This document shows, in pieces, positions 24,301 through 36,127 of a DNA stretch of 64,000 nucleotides. The translations under genes and the position numbers were made by a program. This DNA is from Pithys albifrons albifrons. Lineage: Eukaryota > Chordata > Aves > Passeriformes > Thamnophilidae. The stretch is taken from the NCBI RefSeq assembly GCF_047495875.1, contig NC_092459.1, positions 36,551,634 to 36,615,633 on the forward strand. The letters run 5' to 3'. The stretch's first letter is position 1; each line of letters opens with the position of its first letter. The notes beneath the pieces were generated by a model. That model saw only the letters and a list, made by a program, of their open reading frames with translations. It was not told where the DNA came from and did no database searches.

Positions 24301-27300
24301 TATCTTACATGTGCCTGGCAACATTTGCCTTCCTTTGCTTCCTAAGGCCAGTAAAAACACTGAGTTTTTCAGGAAGGCTCACAAGAACTTTTTGTTCTCG
24401 TTATACCATTTTGCTTAGGGTTAATTGCATACACACCTCTAGTCCTCTATTAGCTTTTACATTATTTTATCCTTTTAGCTCAGGCTGAGAGGTCTGCAGT
24501 CACCTGGGTTAGACATATAACTTCAGAAATTGTTGTGTGGCCTTTTTACTTTTTTCTTCCATGTCCTTCTTGGAACTCCTCCAGTGTTCTCAGACTTACC
24601 AAAAAGCAACATTCATGTCTTTGAATTTTCTTCAGTCAGCTTTTTTAAACCTCTTCTTCGTAAATTATGCAGGTCTGCTGATTTAAATTGCTATTTAACA
24701 TTTTACTGGTTTACTGGAATGAACAACATTGCATTCCCTTCTTATGACAGAATTGATTTTGTCCGTTTTTTTTTCAGAGATCAGGTTTATTTACAAAACT
24801 TACAAATTTTTGAATATATTATTAACACATTTACACATCTGTGTAGTCAAGCCCAAAAGCCAAAAAGTTTTTCTTCTTATCCATAACTCTGATGAAAAAC
24901 CTTACTTCTTCCTTCCATCCTTATCAATTTTCTGTAGCTCTGATCTTCTGTCTAATTCTCATGAATTCTGATAACTGCCTTTTTTATGTAATTATTTTGA
25001 TTTACATAGTTGTTTTCACTAGTATGCAAGTTAAAATTTAGGCTAGCCCAGCTTTCATTCTTTTTTTTTTTTTTATTAAACCTCTGGTAAAATGTTTTTA
25101 AATGCTTTCCAGTTATTATCCACATTTCCTGTCTAATTTCTTTCTCCCAGCTGATTTAGCTCATAATTGTTTTCAGCTTTGCAAAATTGGCTTTTGCAAT
25201 CCATCAAGTGTACATATTACTGGTCTGGACTTAATTCTGATTATGTATAACAAACAAGCAAGTCATGATCACTTTTATCTAAACTACTGCTGATTTCTAA
25301 AGTGTACTTCTATGATATTTTATTCTCATCTATAAGGATAAAATAATACAATACAGCATTCAAAAAGTGTTGGATGCAGCACTTTTTAAGGAACTCATAA
25401 TTTATGGCATATTCCAAGGATCTATTAATTTGGTGGCATGAAAACTCCAAACCATGCTATTCATATTGAAGTGCTGACATTGCATGGTTTATATTTCTTC
25501 TTGTTTTATGGATACTTACTTAAGGAGATAGTTTTGCTCTTCTGGTAATTGCTTGCAGTTTTTGTGTTACACAACACTCCAAAAAAGCATACCTTTTATA
25601 CTGTTTTTGTGATACACCAATCTACATATTAAGGATTACTTATGTCTTTCAGTCTATTTCCTAGTTTTGTCATATTTATTCTGCCCTATTTTAATGACTA
25701 AATGGAATTTAGAAGGAGAGTACTGGATTCCCAAAGAATCCTTCCCCAGGAAAAGGAATGGATAAGAAGGAGAATATATTTAAGTTTCAACTCAATCAAC
25801 ATTTGAAAAAGGGCCTAATACCTGTCTCAGCTTTTCATGCCTTCTTGTTGCTGTCAGCAATAGAGATTGCCAGATGGTAAAGTGGGGTAGAGAGCCAGGC
25901 TTCAGTACCACACATATCCGAGAAATCAGGAAACTGGTTCTTGAGTGGGAGACCGCTAATTTCAGTGGAACTGGGACCTGACTCTGTACTGTTATTGTAA
26001 ATGGACAAAGTTAGAGATGACAGCAAGCTTGGTGCCCTGAGTTAGGGAAGATGATCTCATTTTGAGTATGTTATGCATATTTGTTTCCTGCTAGTGGTGT
26101 CTTAGAACACTTTGCAGGTACCTCACTTATGAATCTGTTCATCTTTGGTTTGTTGATGTAAAACACTTAGAATACACTTGTGTATTTTTAAATTTGAATC
26201 CTTATTATATTTTTGTGCAGTTATGATTTCATCTTTTGAATTAGATCAATGTTCAACAGAATTAGTCAATTTACATTGTCAAAAATGTATTGTATTTCTC
26301 ATTGAAAGCCCCTGCTTTTCATGAAATGACCTTTTTACTTTAGTATTGTTGCTATAATAAATAACAATAAAATGATATTTTTTTCTGTGGCCTCTAAATG
26401 CTCAAGGAAATACATCTCTGGAAAATGAGGATTTGTGAAATTACTTTTTTGATGAAAAATGCGGAGTCTCTAGTGCCAAATGTTTCATGAATACATGTCA
26501 GTCTTTGCCACATTTTATTTTTGTTACTTTCAAAAAGCTGAACATAAACTGTTCTGATCCTTTCAAAATAACAAGCTTCTATTTATCTGTTTGAAGAAAA
26601 GTCTTCTTCACGAAATTTTTTTGTATTATCTCTTTTATCAGAAGGCTAGTGTGCTTAGCAATGCCAACTTGATTAACTAATAAGATAATAATGTGACACT
26701 CACCTGCTTTTGCAAGCATCTAGCAAAATGAGAACTGGGCAGACTGGTCATGTTTTTCAGGCAGCAGTGTTGTGCCAGTAGGCATGGAGTGATGAACCAG
26801 TGATAGGTGGAGACATAAAACAGAGAGCGAGAGTGGTGAGACAACCACATGTAACTTCTAGGCAACTGGGTCTGAAAAATTTTGATGACCCTCACTGTAC
26901 TTGATGATGCTGTGCTTCAAAGGGAAGGTGAGAGTTTAACACACGCTGCCCTCCTGAATCAAAGGACTGCAATAAGTTTTAAAAGCTAAGGTGATAGCAC
27001 TATTAAGTGCATCACTCTGAGAAGCTGCCCTCTGAGCTCAAAGAGTTTTGTAGGAAGCCCTGGGCTGTAGCTGCTTGAGCAAGGAATTGTATTTATTCAC
27101 TGCAAAATGGTGATGATGCAACTGCGGTTTTAGATGTAGGGCTTCCTCTGGTGATGAAAGAAATCAATTAAATAGAGATGACAGAGACTGGCCAGTGGAT
27201 CAGGAAAGTTCATGGCATCAGTCTTTCTGTGGGACGGATCACTGAACACTCTCCAGCTTTCACATTCTTGTAGAAGAGAAAAGCTTATGGATCAAATTGT

Positions 27301-29762
27301 AGCAGAGCAGCCAAAATGAATTTCTAAGGATTACCTCCAGTTCAAAATTTGCATGATCTTTTTCCTGAAGCATGATTGTTTATTATTCCAGTACAACTGG
27401 TGGAAGGTAGGTTGGTTATAGAAATGAATCTCTGGTGGGTGACACTAGGAATAATAACAGAGTGTTTTGGGAGGAGATCACAAGCTCACTCTTCCTGCAC
27501 TCATCAGTCTCCCTGTAAGAGATGGTTGGTTATGCTGCTCACACACAAACCCAAAACATATTAATTCTCAGGAAATACACTAATGCAGTGCAAGGAGAGA
27601 TTACTGGGTCTGGCTAAGATACCATCCGTCATAGCCCTGTACTTTGTATTGGTAACTGGAAAGGTGCTGGCAACACACACCAGTGTTTTGGCTACAGCTC
27701 AGCAGTGCTCACACAGCATCAAGACTGTTTATCAGACATTCTTCCCTGACCAGTAGCCTGGAGGTGGGCAAGATTTTGGGAGGGGACATAGCTGGGACAG
27801 CTGACCCAAACTAAACAAAAAGATGTTTTATACCTTGTCATACCTGCTCAGCAATAAAAGCTAAGAGAAAATAGAAGGAGGGGGAGCATTTGTTATTACA
27901 TTCATCTTCCCAAGTAACCACTATGTGTACTGAAGTCCTACTTCTTGGAAAGTGGCTGGTCATCACCTGCTGACAGGAAGTAGAGAAAAAAATCTTTTTT
28001 TTTGCTTCTGTGCACAGCCTTTGCTTTTGCTTCATTAAACCCCCTTTATCTTGATCCACAAAGTTATTTTCTATGTTATTTTTTTGCCCCACTCTCCTGC
28101 TGTAGAGGGGAGTGATAGAGTAACTTGGTGGGCACCTGACATCTAGCCAAGGTCGATTCACCACAGCAGATCAGTCTGAAACATGCTAAAACACATTATG
28201 CTACTTGCTTGGGCCAGTCCTACTAAAGGTTTAACCATAAAACCTTCCAAAGGCTAACCCTGCTCCCTGTCATCTAATTTATTTTCCCTTGGTAACCCAT
28301 CGTGTTTCACTCGCCATTAGATTTAGAACAAGACACTGTAGAAAGCACCATAAAATCAGAGAATAATGCAACTTGAAAATGCAACGGATGTTCCATAAAT
28401 AAGCATCTGACTTGCAAAAGAATCACTCTTGCTATGGGAGTAAATTAACAAACAAGTCATGTCTGTGCTCCTTCCTGGTGGTTGCAGTAATCTTCTTGTT
28501 TGGTCCAAAGAGCTGAACATAAATAAGATTGTTACAAAGTGTATGGTGAGAAGGAGAATTTGGCATTTGAGAAAACAAATTTAAAGCAACCCAAGAAGTT
28601 TTCCCTTTGCAAATGCTGTCACAGTTGGCAGAAAGATATCAAGAGACATATTTACAATTTAAATTTGAGCTTGGTCATTGAGGACATTTTTTTCAGGGAG
28701 ATGTGGATCAAATATGTCCACTGGGTTACAATGCTGAGACCACCCAGGCTCTTGCTAATACCAATGTTTACATAAAAACTTAAAAACAAGCTCCCCTCCA
28801 ATTAGAAAGCCAATATCTAACTAGATGCTAGCTTATTATATACCCTGTAGTCTAAATGTTAATAGCTTTGACCTTCTTCAATTTAATCTTAATCTCCTTG
28901 ACAGAGCAAGTGAACTTCGGGTTATACTTTACCAAATTGTTCCCTTTGTTTTCTTCCCCTGCTTAGGTTTCCAACAGTCACTATGTCACATATTGCAGAC
29001 ATAAATGAAAGCCTGTCTTCTTTTTCAATCAGTCATATCACTAAGTATATGAGCAGAAAAACCCTTGTGATTGACACTGCTTCAACAAAAGCAGATTCAG
29101 TTTGCAGATGATAAGAGGCAAAGTCATACAAGCAGTGTTTACAAAGCAGTGAAGGAGAGAAAAAAATTAACGATAAAAGGACTAATCTTATTGTTTTACT
29201 GGATGAGAGAATGGTTCTTTGTGTTTGCTCTAGCAGAAGCTGACAGATTGTCTCCCACCTCCCTTGTACCCTGTTGGCAGCAAAATATTTTTCAGATTCT
29301 GTAACAAATGCTGTCTGGTAGATAAAAAAAGGGCTCTGGAATGCCTGGGAAGGCTCAGAAAGCAGAGGAGTGCCTGCACACCATAGCGTGGGCATATGCT
29401 ACCTAGGGCATGCTATATAATTGAATATTATCTCACTTATGAAGGGGAAATGAGGTGCAAGACAAACGGAAGCAAATGCCTTTGAAGGAAAAAGATACAA
29501 AGCTGTGTGAAAACATTTGGGATTGGCTGATCTTATGTGTTTTCTGTAGTATGCAATCTCATGGCTATCAGGAACATTCTTCCTGGTTTTTTCACTCTAT
29601 GGGAGACCAGGCCCATGTCAGCTCTAATCAAAAGGAGTTCCAGCTTTCAACCCACACTCCTGGTAATGGAGTGCTCATATGGTAGTATGGCCAGTACTGG
29701 TCACAGAAGTACCATTTCTATTTCCTGGTGCCAAATGCTGGACAGGCATGACTGGAACAGAT
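21383..29762. other. Unique non-coding sequence
   Basis: Over 8 kb without a recognisable gene or major repeat. It contains a polypyrimidine tract at 22603-22680 and, near 23850-24110, a segment dense in homeodomain- and HNF-like motifs. Open frames reach about 120 codons, lie on both strands and show no domain, so I treat them as chance. Confidence 0.65.
22603..22680. repeat. Polypyrimidine (CCTT/CCCTT)n tract
   Basis: About 78 bp of nearly pure C/T on the plus strand, built from irregular CTTCC and CCCTT units with a single A. Such mirror-symmetric purine/pyrimidine tracts can adopt triplex (H-DNA) structure. The 66-codon minus-strand frame across it, rich in E, K, R and G, is a by-product. 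Confidence 0.9.
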
Positions 29763-29890
29763 TTACAGAATGGTAGAGTAGTTTATATTGAGAGGGACCT
29801 CTGGATGTGACATGGTTTGAATGCTGCCCAGAGAAAACTGACTTCAAAATCAAATCTAGATTGCTCAGTACACTTTTGATATTCACTACT
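29763..29890 (-). mobile_element. CR1 LINE, diverged 3' scrap
   Basis: The plus strand shows 'acagaatggtagagtagttt' then 'gagagggacctctggatgt', matching the reverse complement of a CR1 3' UTR ('cagaatggctta..gagggacctct'). Further on, 'gacttcaaaatcaaatctag' and 'attgctcagtacacttttga' match the next CR1 block ('..cagattgctcagggcc..gttttgaatatctcc'). It is strongly diverged and shorter than the other copies, so it is an old insertion. Orientation is minus. Confidence 0.7.
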
Positions 29891-32100
29891 GGCAGGAGGG
29901 TGGGCCACTGGTTTTTTCCAGGACAGCACAACTGTACAGAAATCTGTTTTAACATTATGTAATGGCCATTATTGAGTGCACAGGAGGCAGAACAGAGAAT
30001 TAAAATCCAGGACAATCTCAGCAGGCAAAGAACAAGATAACCTTGCTTTCTGTCTCCTCTAATGTTCATTAGTTTCATGGCTTAATTCCTATCTCTTGCT
30101 AGCAGGGCCAGGCAGCGTTGCCCTTTCAGCAGCTGAAGGCACACTGCTTCACCACTGTTCACCAAAGGTTGCTGAATGAGTGTTTCTATTTTTTTGCTTT
30201 TCAAGATGAAGCTTTCCAGCTCAGTTATGTCCATCAGTGAGCATTAATATCTAGTTGTAAAATAATCAGTTGTCATAGTCGTTATTGAAATAGGTTGCCC
30301 ATAGAGCGTATGAAGCAATAGAAGGTAAGACAAAACTCTTTAAATGATTCTCCCCTAAAAGTCTCTATGGAGTATGTTCATTGTGTCTGTCGAATCTAAC
30401 CTTCCCCACAGGCTATATGAGAAGCAGCACTAGCACTGAGGGAATAGCACATACCTCAAGTTTCATTGAAACATTTCATTTTGTCCCATTCTGCCCCACT
30501 AAAAAGGCATTGACACTTTTAAAGAACATTACTTGAGTTAAAAACAGGGACTCTCTTGGGAGAAAAAAATTGACTTACCGAGTGATGAAACACAGGCAAT
30601 TTTAATCTTATCCAGAACAATTGCAAATAATGGCAAAGAATATAGTGAGTTTCACAGTGAGCAAGTGCAAAAAAAGGCATTCTGGCATCTATTTCTGAAT
30701 CATGTTCAAATTACTAGTGTTTAGCAAGTTACCAAACACCAGCAGAGACACAGGAACTGTATCTATCTTTAGCTCATGGAAAATGTGAATATATTTGGAT
30801 TAGTGTTAAGAGTCTTTCACTATGTGCTAAGATAATTTAATATTTTAAATATATATTTATTTATTCCCCACTACAGTTCAGAAGATGGACAGTAATTTTT
30901 AAATTTTCGGTATTGTGATCAGGTGGTTCAGCTCTCTCTCACATTTGTGCTGCTTCACACTCCTGACTTATTCTTGCAAATTTCCAAGAATTAAAAATAA
31001 GGGCTCTGGCAAGATAGTCGTCAATGATTTTTCCATGGAAACATCTGCATTGAAAAATAGAGCTGTGAAACATTTTGCATTGTCAATTGCTAACAGTTAC
31101 AGCACTCCTCTGGTACATTAGCTAGAGTAATTTGGACTTTAGAACAAAAGTGAGTATAACAAAAGCACATAAAATGAGTATCAGGGTAATCAATCAAAGA
31201 GTAATAAACTTTCATTAAAAAAGGCATCATAAAACAATTCATAAAACAAGTTCTCCAAATCTGTATAGAGAGTACAAATAAACATAAAATGATTCTTTAA
31301 GGGCATAATGAAGGGTTCTGTCAACAACATTAAGAAAACAAAGCAATGATGTATGTTAAAGAAATTGCACATTTTCTGTTCAGAAAGCCTTTGGCATTCC
31401 TTTCTTATAAAATAGGAGTAAAAGGTGCAAGAAATGAATTCCCCATCTGAGCCATGTCTTTTTAGTTTCTGCTTCCTGTTCTATCAAATCTATCATTGCT
31501 CTGTGGGTCTTGGTACTCGGTGAAGGTTTTTGAACTTGCTGAAATACTTTAAGCTAATCCTAAATCTCTAGGACTTAGCCACATACCTAAGTTTAGCAGT
31601 GTTCACTCTTGCACTCTGTTCCTAGTGGACTATTTCTTTGAGACAGAAGCCTCTTTTTTGCTTGAGGAACATATTTCAAACTAACCCTTTTCCAAAAATT
31701 ACCATTTTTAATTCTATGAAATGTTGCTGGTATAATGTATGTTATTAAAATAACTGTTCTTTATTTTGTTTCCTTTTTGAGTTCATTTTAAGTATAAAGT
31801 TACCAAAACTCTACATAATATGTGGATCAAAAGAAAATCAGTTGAAAAGGGATGTTTATTTAAAAATTATCGTTGGAAAATGAATATGAGGTCAGAGGGG
31901 TGAATTGCAGGTCACTTAACCACAATTTTAGCCTGATATTAATTGAACACTTGGATTTTACTCCTCATGCACAAAAGACCAACATTTGAACTAGTAGTAC
32001 CTAAAATTAAATGGAATCTATGCTTTTATGCTAGGAGGTATTTACCTACCTGCTCATCACATCAATTCCTCTCAGATATACAATATTTTCTTATATTCCG

Positions 32101-32160
32101 TCCTTCCCATCCTTCTTCAATCCTTCTTTCCTTTTTCTCTTCCCATCTTTCTTCCATTAC
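32101..32160. repeat. Pyrimidine-rich low-complexity stretch
   Basis: Irregular CTTCC and CCTTT units over about 60 bp, with scattered A. Less pure than the tract at 22.6 kb. Confidence 0.7.
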
Positions 32161-32874
32161 CCTAAATATCTTAATTCCCTTCTTTGTCAGGATTCAAGAA
32201 AGAGGGCAATTAAAAGAAATTTCCAGTGGGAAAAGAAAGACTTTTTCTTAGAACTTGTCTCTGTTGCCTACTCAACTTTTTCTCCTCACCTGTTGTTCCT
32301 AGTAACAGCTCTTTGGGTGACTGCAGGAAATTTATTTTCCTTCCCTGTGTCGAAGCTCTTGAGAATTTTACCCTAGTAGCTACATAAGAGTTTCATTAGC
32401 TCCCAAATATTTTGAAGCTTTTGTCCACATTCTTATATTCAGGTACTAACCATCCACATAACAATTTCCCCTCTTCATCAGATATCTGAAAGTGCAACCT
32501 GCCTACTTCAACAGTTATTGTAAAGCCAGAACACCTCTACCCTGTAGTTTATTGAGAAGACTCAGTTTTCTTCTGTACAACAAAGGAAAAAAAGCATTAA
32601 GCAATAGAAAAATTGTGCTCTGCAATTTCAAATCAGAGTCTGAAAACATTAAGTGCAAAATAACTGTTAAATATGTGAACATAAGTGTGATTGATCTCTG
32701 ATAAATCTTGAAATGTAAAAGATAAAGTACATACCTGTCTGCCTCCACGCTTGCATTGCAGCTCAGCTGTTAATGACCCCGGCTTTCTTTCAATAGGAAA
32801 TTTTGTATTTTTTGTGAAATCTTAACATTGGGAACTTTTGAATAGCTGATTGGGTCATTCTCTTTCTTGTGTTG

Positions 32875-32950
32875 TTTGGTGGTGGGGGTGTTTTGTGTTC
32901 TTTGTTTGTTTGTTGTTTTGGTTTTTTTAGGTTTTTTTTTTTAGGTATCA
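32875..32950. repeat. T/G-rich low-complexity stretch
   Basis: Composed of GGTGGTGGGGGTG followed by irregular TTTG and T-rich units. No longer unit repeats. Likely simple-sequence drift. Confidence 0.8.
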
Positions 32951-35824
32951 TAGTGCCTACTCCTTTTATAGATATTATTATAAGGGTAAGCTTATTATTG
33001 TTGTTATTAAATGCAATGAGAAAATATGCATAAATATATATAAGAGGTTGACATACCTTCAAGGACAGATCCATAGACTTGAAAAAAAAAGAAATTCATG
33101 CAATCTTCTAAATCTGAATGTTATTTGACATTAATCAGAGCCAAGAGGTACTCAGTAAGTTTAAAGTCAAGGTGTCTAAATATGGAATTAATAGCTCAGT
33201 ATGAGGGCACATCTTTCGAACACCTGAAGGTTATAAGAAATGAGGACAGGGATCTAGAATGCAAATTGTTATGCTGCTGTTCCTATCTGCTGCTGTAAAA
33301 AGATAACTTTATTACTATGCTTGCCAGATAATTGCAATCTTTGTAGAGACCAAACATATCCAGCATTTATTATTGTTGCATTTAAAGTATTAAGAATGGA
33401 TGGAATATGAATTAACATAAACCACTTGGAGCAGTAGACAGGACTGTATGTGGGAGACTTTGGAAGATGATGAATCAGAACTCCTATGCTAGAGCTTGCA
33501 GAGATCATCTGTGAATTTGGGATACAACTTTGCATTTGTTCCTTAAAAGGAGAGTGAGAGGTAAGATCTCCAGCTGTTTTCTGGAAGAAGAATGGATTCC
33601 CTGCAAAGCTATGGCCAGTGACAAGAGTCCAAGAAAACTCATGGCCAAATACTTTAGGATCATAGGCACTGATACCCTCACGAATTCTCCTGTTCTTGGC
33701 TTGTTTTGGGGACATATGATTGTCTTGCACTTAGTCCCAGGACAAACCCTCAGCTCCTCCCCCCACAGCTCCATCCAGTCTCAGAATGCTCAGACCTGGG
33801 GACCTCGACCTATGAGACAATAATGGACAGAACTTTGCAAATTGTGAGTTTCTGCTGGACAAAAGAGAGGAGACTGATTTCCTTTTTTCTGTTCACATAT
33901 TCCTTTGTGCCAACATGGGTTTTGGTGTCAGTGGCACGTTTGTTCAGAAAAACCACTTGTCTTATAAGTACTGAGTTTTGACACAGTTATTATACTGTTT
34001 GGATACTGCAGATTCAGTAATGTGCTTCAGAAAGTAGAATAAGCACCTTAAAGGATTGCATTGAGAGAGCTGAGGGGAGAGATAACAAATACAAGAAGCA
34101 GAGCCAGTGACATGCTATCATTTCCTTGTGGCTGAGGATGGTTGAGTAAGTTACCTAAGCTTCAGAGGTGTCTGGGTAAACCAGGTACCAATTTTGCACT
34201 TTGACACTTTTACAGCAACAAATTCTTGCTGCTTATTACAAATTGATATTCAGACCACCTACTCAGGGGTGACTTTAGACAACAATGGAGCCAGGTACTG
34301 ATAAATGAACATGGGAGCCAGGAAAAAGAGGTTTAAATCTCTCTGGGGATGTGCTGCATCATGTGACAAGGTGAGAAAAACATACTCCATCTGCAAGGTG
34401 AGGAAATAAACATGGCACTGAGCTGTTACTGTGAATCTGTGTGTATGAGAAGTATACTAAAACCCCATCAAGCAAGAGACTGTGTAAAGATGCCATATTT
34501 TGTTTCCTAGCCTAAAATGTCTGTAATCCTAGCCCCTACTTGAGAAACTCTGATCCGAGTGACAGTGTTTAAGATCTACTATGAGTGTGTGAGAAAATCA
34601 CGTATGAGACCCAAGATTTTATTTTTTAGTTTATATTAATTATTTTGTAGTTTAAATTTTATTAATTAGCAAATCTATAAATGTACAGGAACTTGCATGT
34701 AATACACTTCATTGCTCTCAATCCTTTCTTTCTGCCTCAAGTTTACTTATTCTTTGAAAAGTCTGTAAAACTCTGGGGGGATATATGGTCAACTATTCAC
34801 TAAATTATAGAATTATTTACTTGTAAATTAGGTTATAGTTCACTAAAGTCCTGTAAAATGAGTTTATTAAGAACCTCATCTCATTTAGAAATGGTGTCAG
34901 AGGGTAGCACAAAGTAACTAGTGAATTTAATTATATCTTTAAAAGTTTAAGCCCTCATAGAATGAGGAACTGATTAAATGTACATAAATCAATGAAAAGA
35001 CATGGAAAGACAGTCCACATTTTTGGACCTGTGGGGCACACCCTCCAAAAGGGAATAATTTGAAATGCCACTGAAAACGTATTAGATCCTCATTTAGTAT
35101 GAAAGTGTTTTGAAAATTGTTGATCTAAATCACACTTGTGTTAGCAATGTCAAATGATGAACAATTAAATGTGTGTACACGTTTCTGCATTTTTGTTCTT
35201 CTGCTTTGTGTGATGCATAAGCAGAGCTTTGATGTTCCTTACATGCATATGTCCACAGCTTCATTTGCTAGGGAAGAGGGAGAAAAAAAAACGTGATACC
35301 AGGAATATGTTCTGCATAGCAGAGAGAAACTTCTGCCTTCCATAGCAATGAGCTGCTCTCCTGTGGCAAAGCCATTACTGAGCCCTAAAGCAGACATAGC
35401 CATCAGGTTCTTAAAGCCAAGATCTGAATCAAAAAAGAAATATCAAAATCTCCTCAGAAAATGTGTAAGTGTGATATCAGATGGTCAGTCTAAAATCCTT
35501 TGAAGAGCCTTCTCACATTCCAGGGTAGTGGTGCAGCCTAATAAGAGTGCCAGAGATGAAAGGTTTGGGAAGCTTGATCTGGCAGCTGGAAAACAAGTTG
35601 TACTATGTGAGGCTTACAGAATTCAATCTCTTCATCTTATCTCAGAGAAGATGGAGAGGTGAATTGATCGTTATGTCTAGGTACTTACCCATGGAAAAGA
35701 GATCCAATAGCAGGGTGTTTCTGAGCTTGTTGACAAAGACCTGACAAGATCTATTGCAAAGACTTAGAGAAATTAGGCCTTGGTATAGCTTTGTAGCAAA
35801 GACGGCAATTGAATGATGTGTGTG

Positions 35825-36004
35825 GCTCATCTTCGCGAGCGAAGATTTGGGAAGGGCTGTCCCCACGTGGGTGTGCCCTTCCAGCCTGCGCAGTGGATGT
35901 TTTAGGTGAGGCACAGCGTGCGCAGAACTGGCCCCACCGTTTAAGTCCTGAGGTTCATCTGCCACGGCCGAGCGAGCTTGGACGGTGCCAGTGAAGTCCT
36001 CAGG
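35825..36004 (-). other. CpG-rich body of a 5S-derived composite element
   Basis: On the minus strand this block directly follows the 5S rRNA-like sequence. It has about 13 CpGs in 180 bp, while the flanks have almost none, so it is either a recent insertion or has been kept. It contains an imperfect direct repeat (AAGTCCTGAGG near 35943 and AAGTCCTCAGG near 35993) and closes with a perfect 7-bp hairpin, ATCTTCG-CGAG-CGAAGAT, at 35829-35846. It may be the spacer of a 5S rDNA repeat copied together with the gene, or the body of a 5S-headed SINE. I cannot tell which. I see no clear target-site duplication. Confidence 0.6.
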
Positions 36005-36127
36005 ACTAGAACCTACAGCACCCGGCATTTCCCAGGAGGTCTCCCATCCAAGTACTAATCCGGGGCTGACCCTGCTTAGCTTCCGAGATCTGACAGGATC
36101 GGATATCAGGGAAGCATTTAACTGCCT
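36005..36127 (-). pseudogene. 5S rRNA pseudogene
   Basis: The minus strand carries GATCTCGGAAGCTAAGCAGG, then TTAGTACTTGGATGGGAGAC, CTCCTGGGAAATGCCGGGTG and CTGTAGG. These are the A box, intermediate element, C box and 3' end of vertebrate 5S rRNA in order. The 3' two thirds are close to the vertebrate sequence. The 5' third (36095-36127) is badly degraded: the normal CCACCCTGAACGCG region is only faintly recognisable. The T-run polymerase III terminator after CTGTAGG is replaced by TTCTAGTCC, so the sequence runs into the adjacent CpG-rich block. Loss of the 5' end and terminator make it a pseudogene or the head of a retroposed element rather than a working 5S gene. Confidence 0.88.

Larger units (their letters stand above)
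29891..35824. other. Unique non-coding sequence
   Basis: No gene is supported. Simple-sequence stretches lie at 32101-32160 (pyrimidine-rich) and 32875-32950 (T/G-rich). A 153-codon minus-strand frame at 33269-33730 shows no recognisable domain. A 21-bp segment with an excellent acceptor and a GTATGT donor lies at 33056-33076 on the minus strand, but it is too short to judge. The stretch is otherwise featureless AT-rich DNA. Confidence 0.65.

Noticed and set aside
33269..33730. 153-codon minus-strand frame
   Set aside because: It overlaps an 89-codon frame on the same strand and a 97-codon frame on the other. There is no domain, no coding composition and no splice context.
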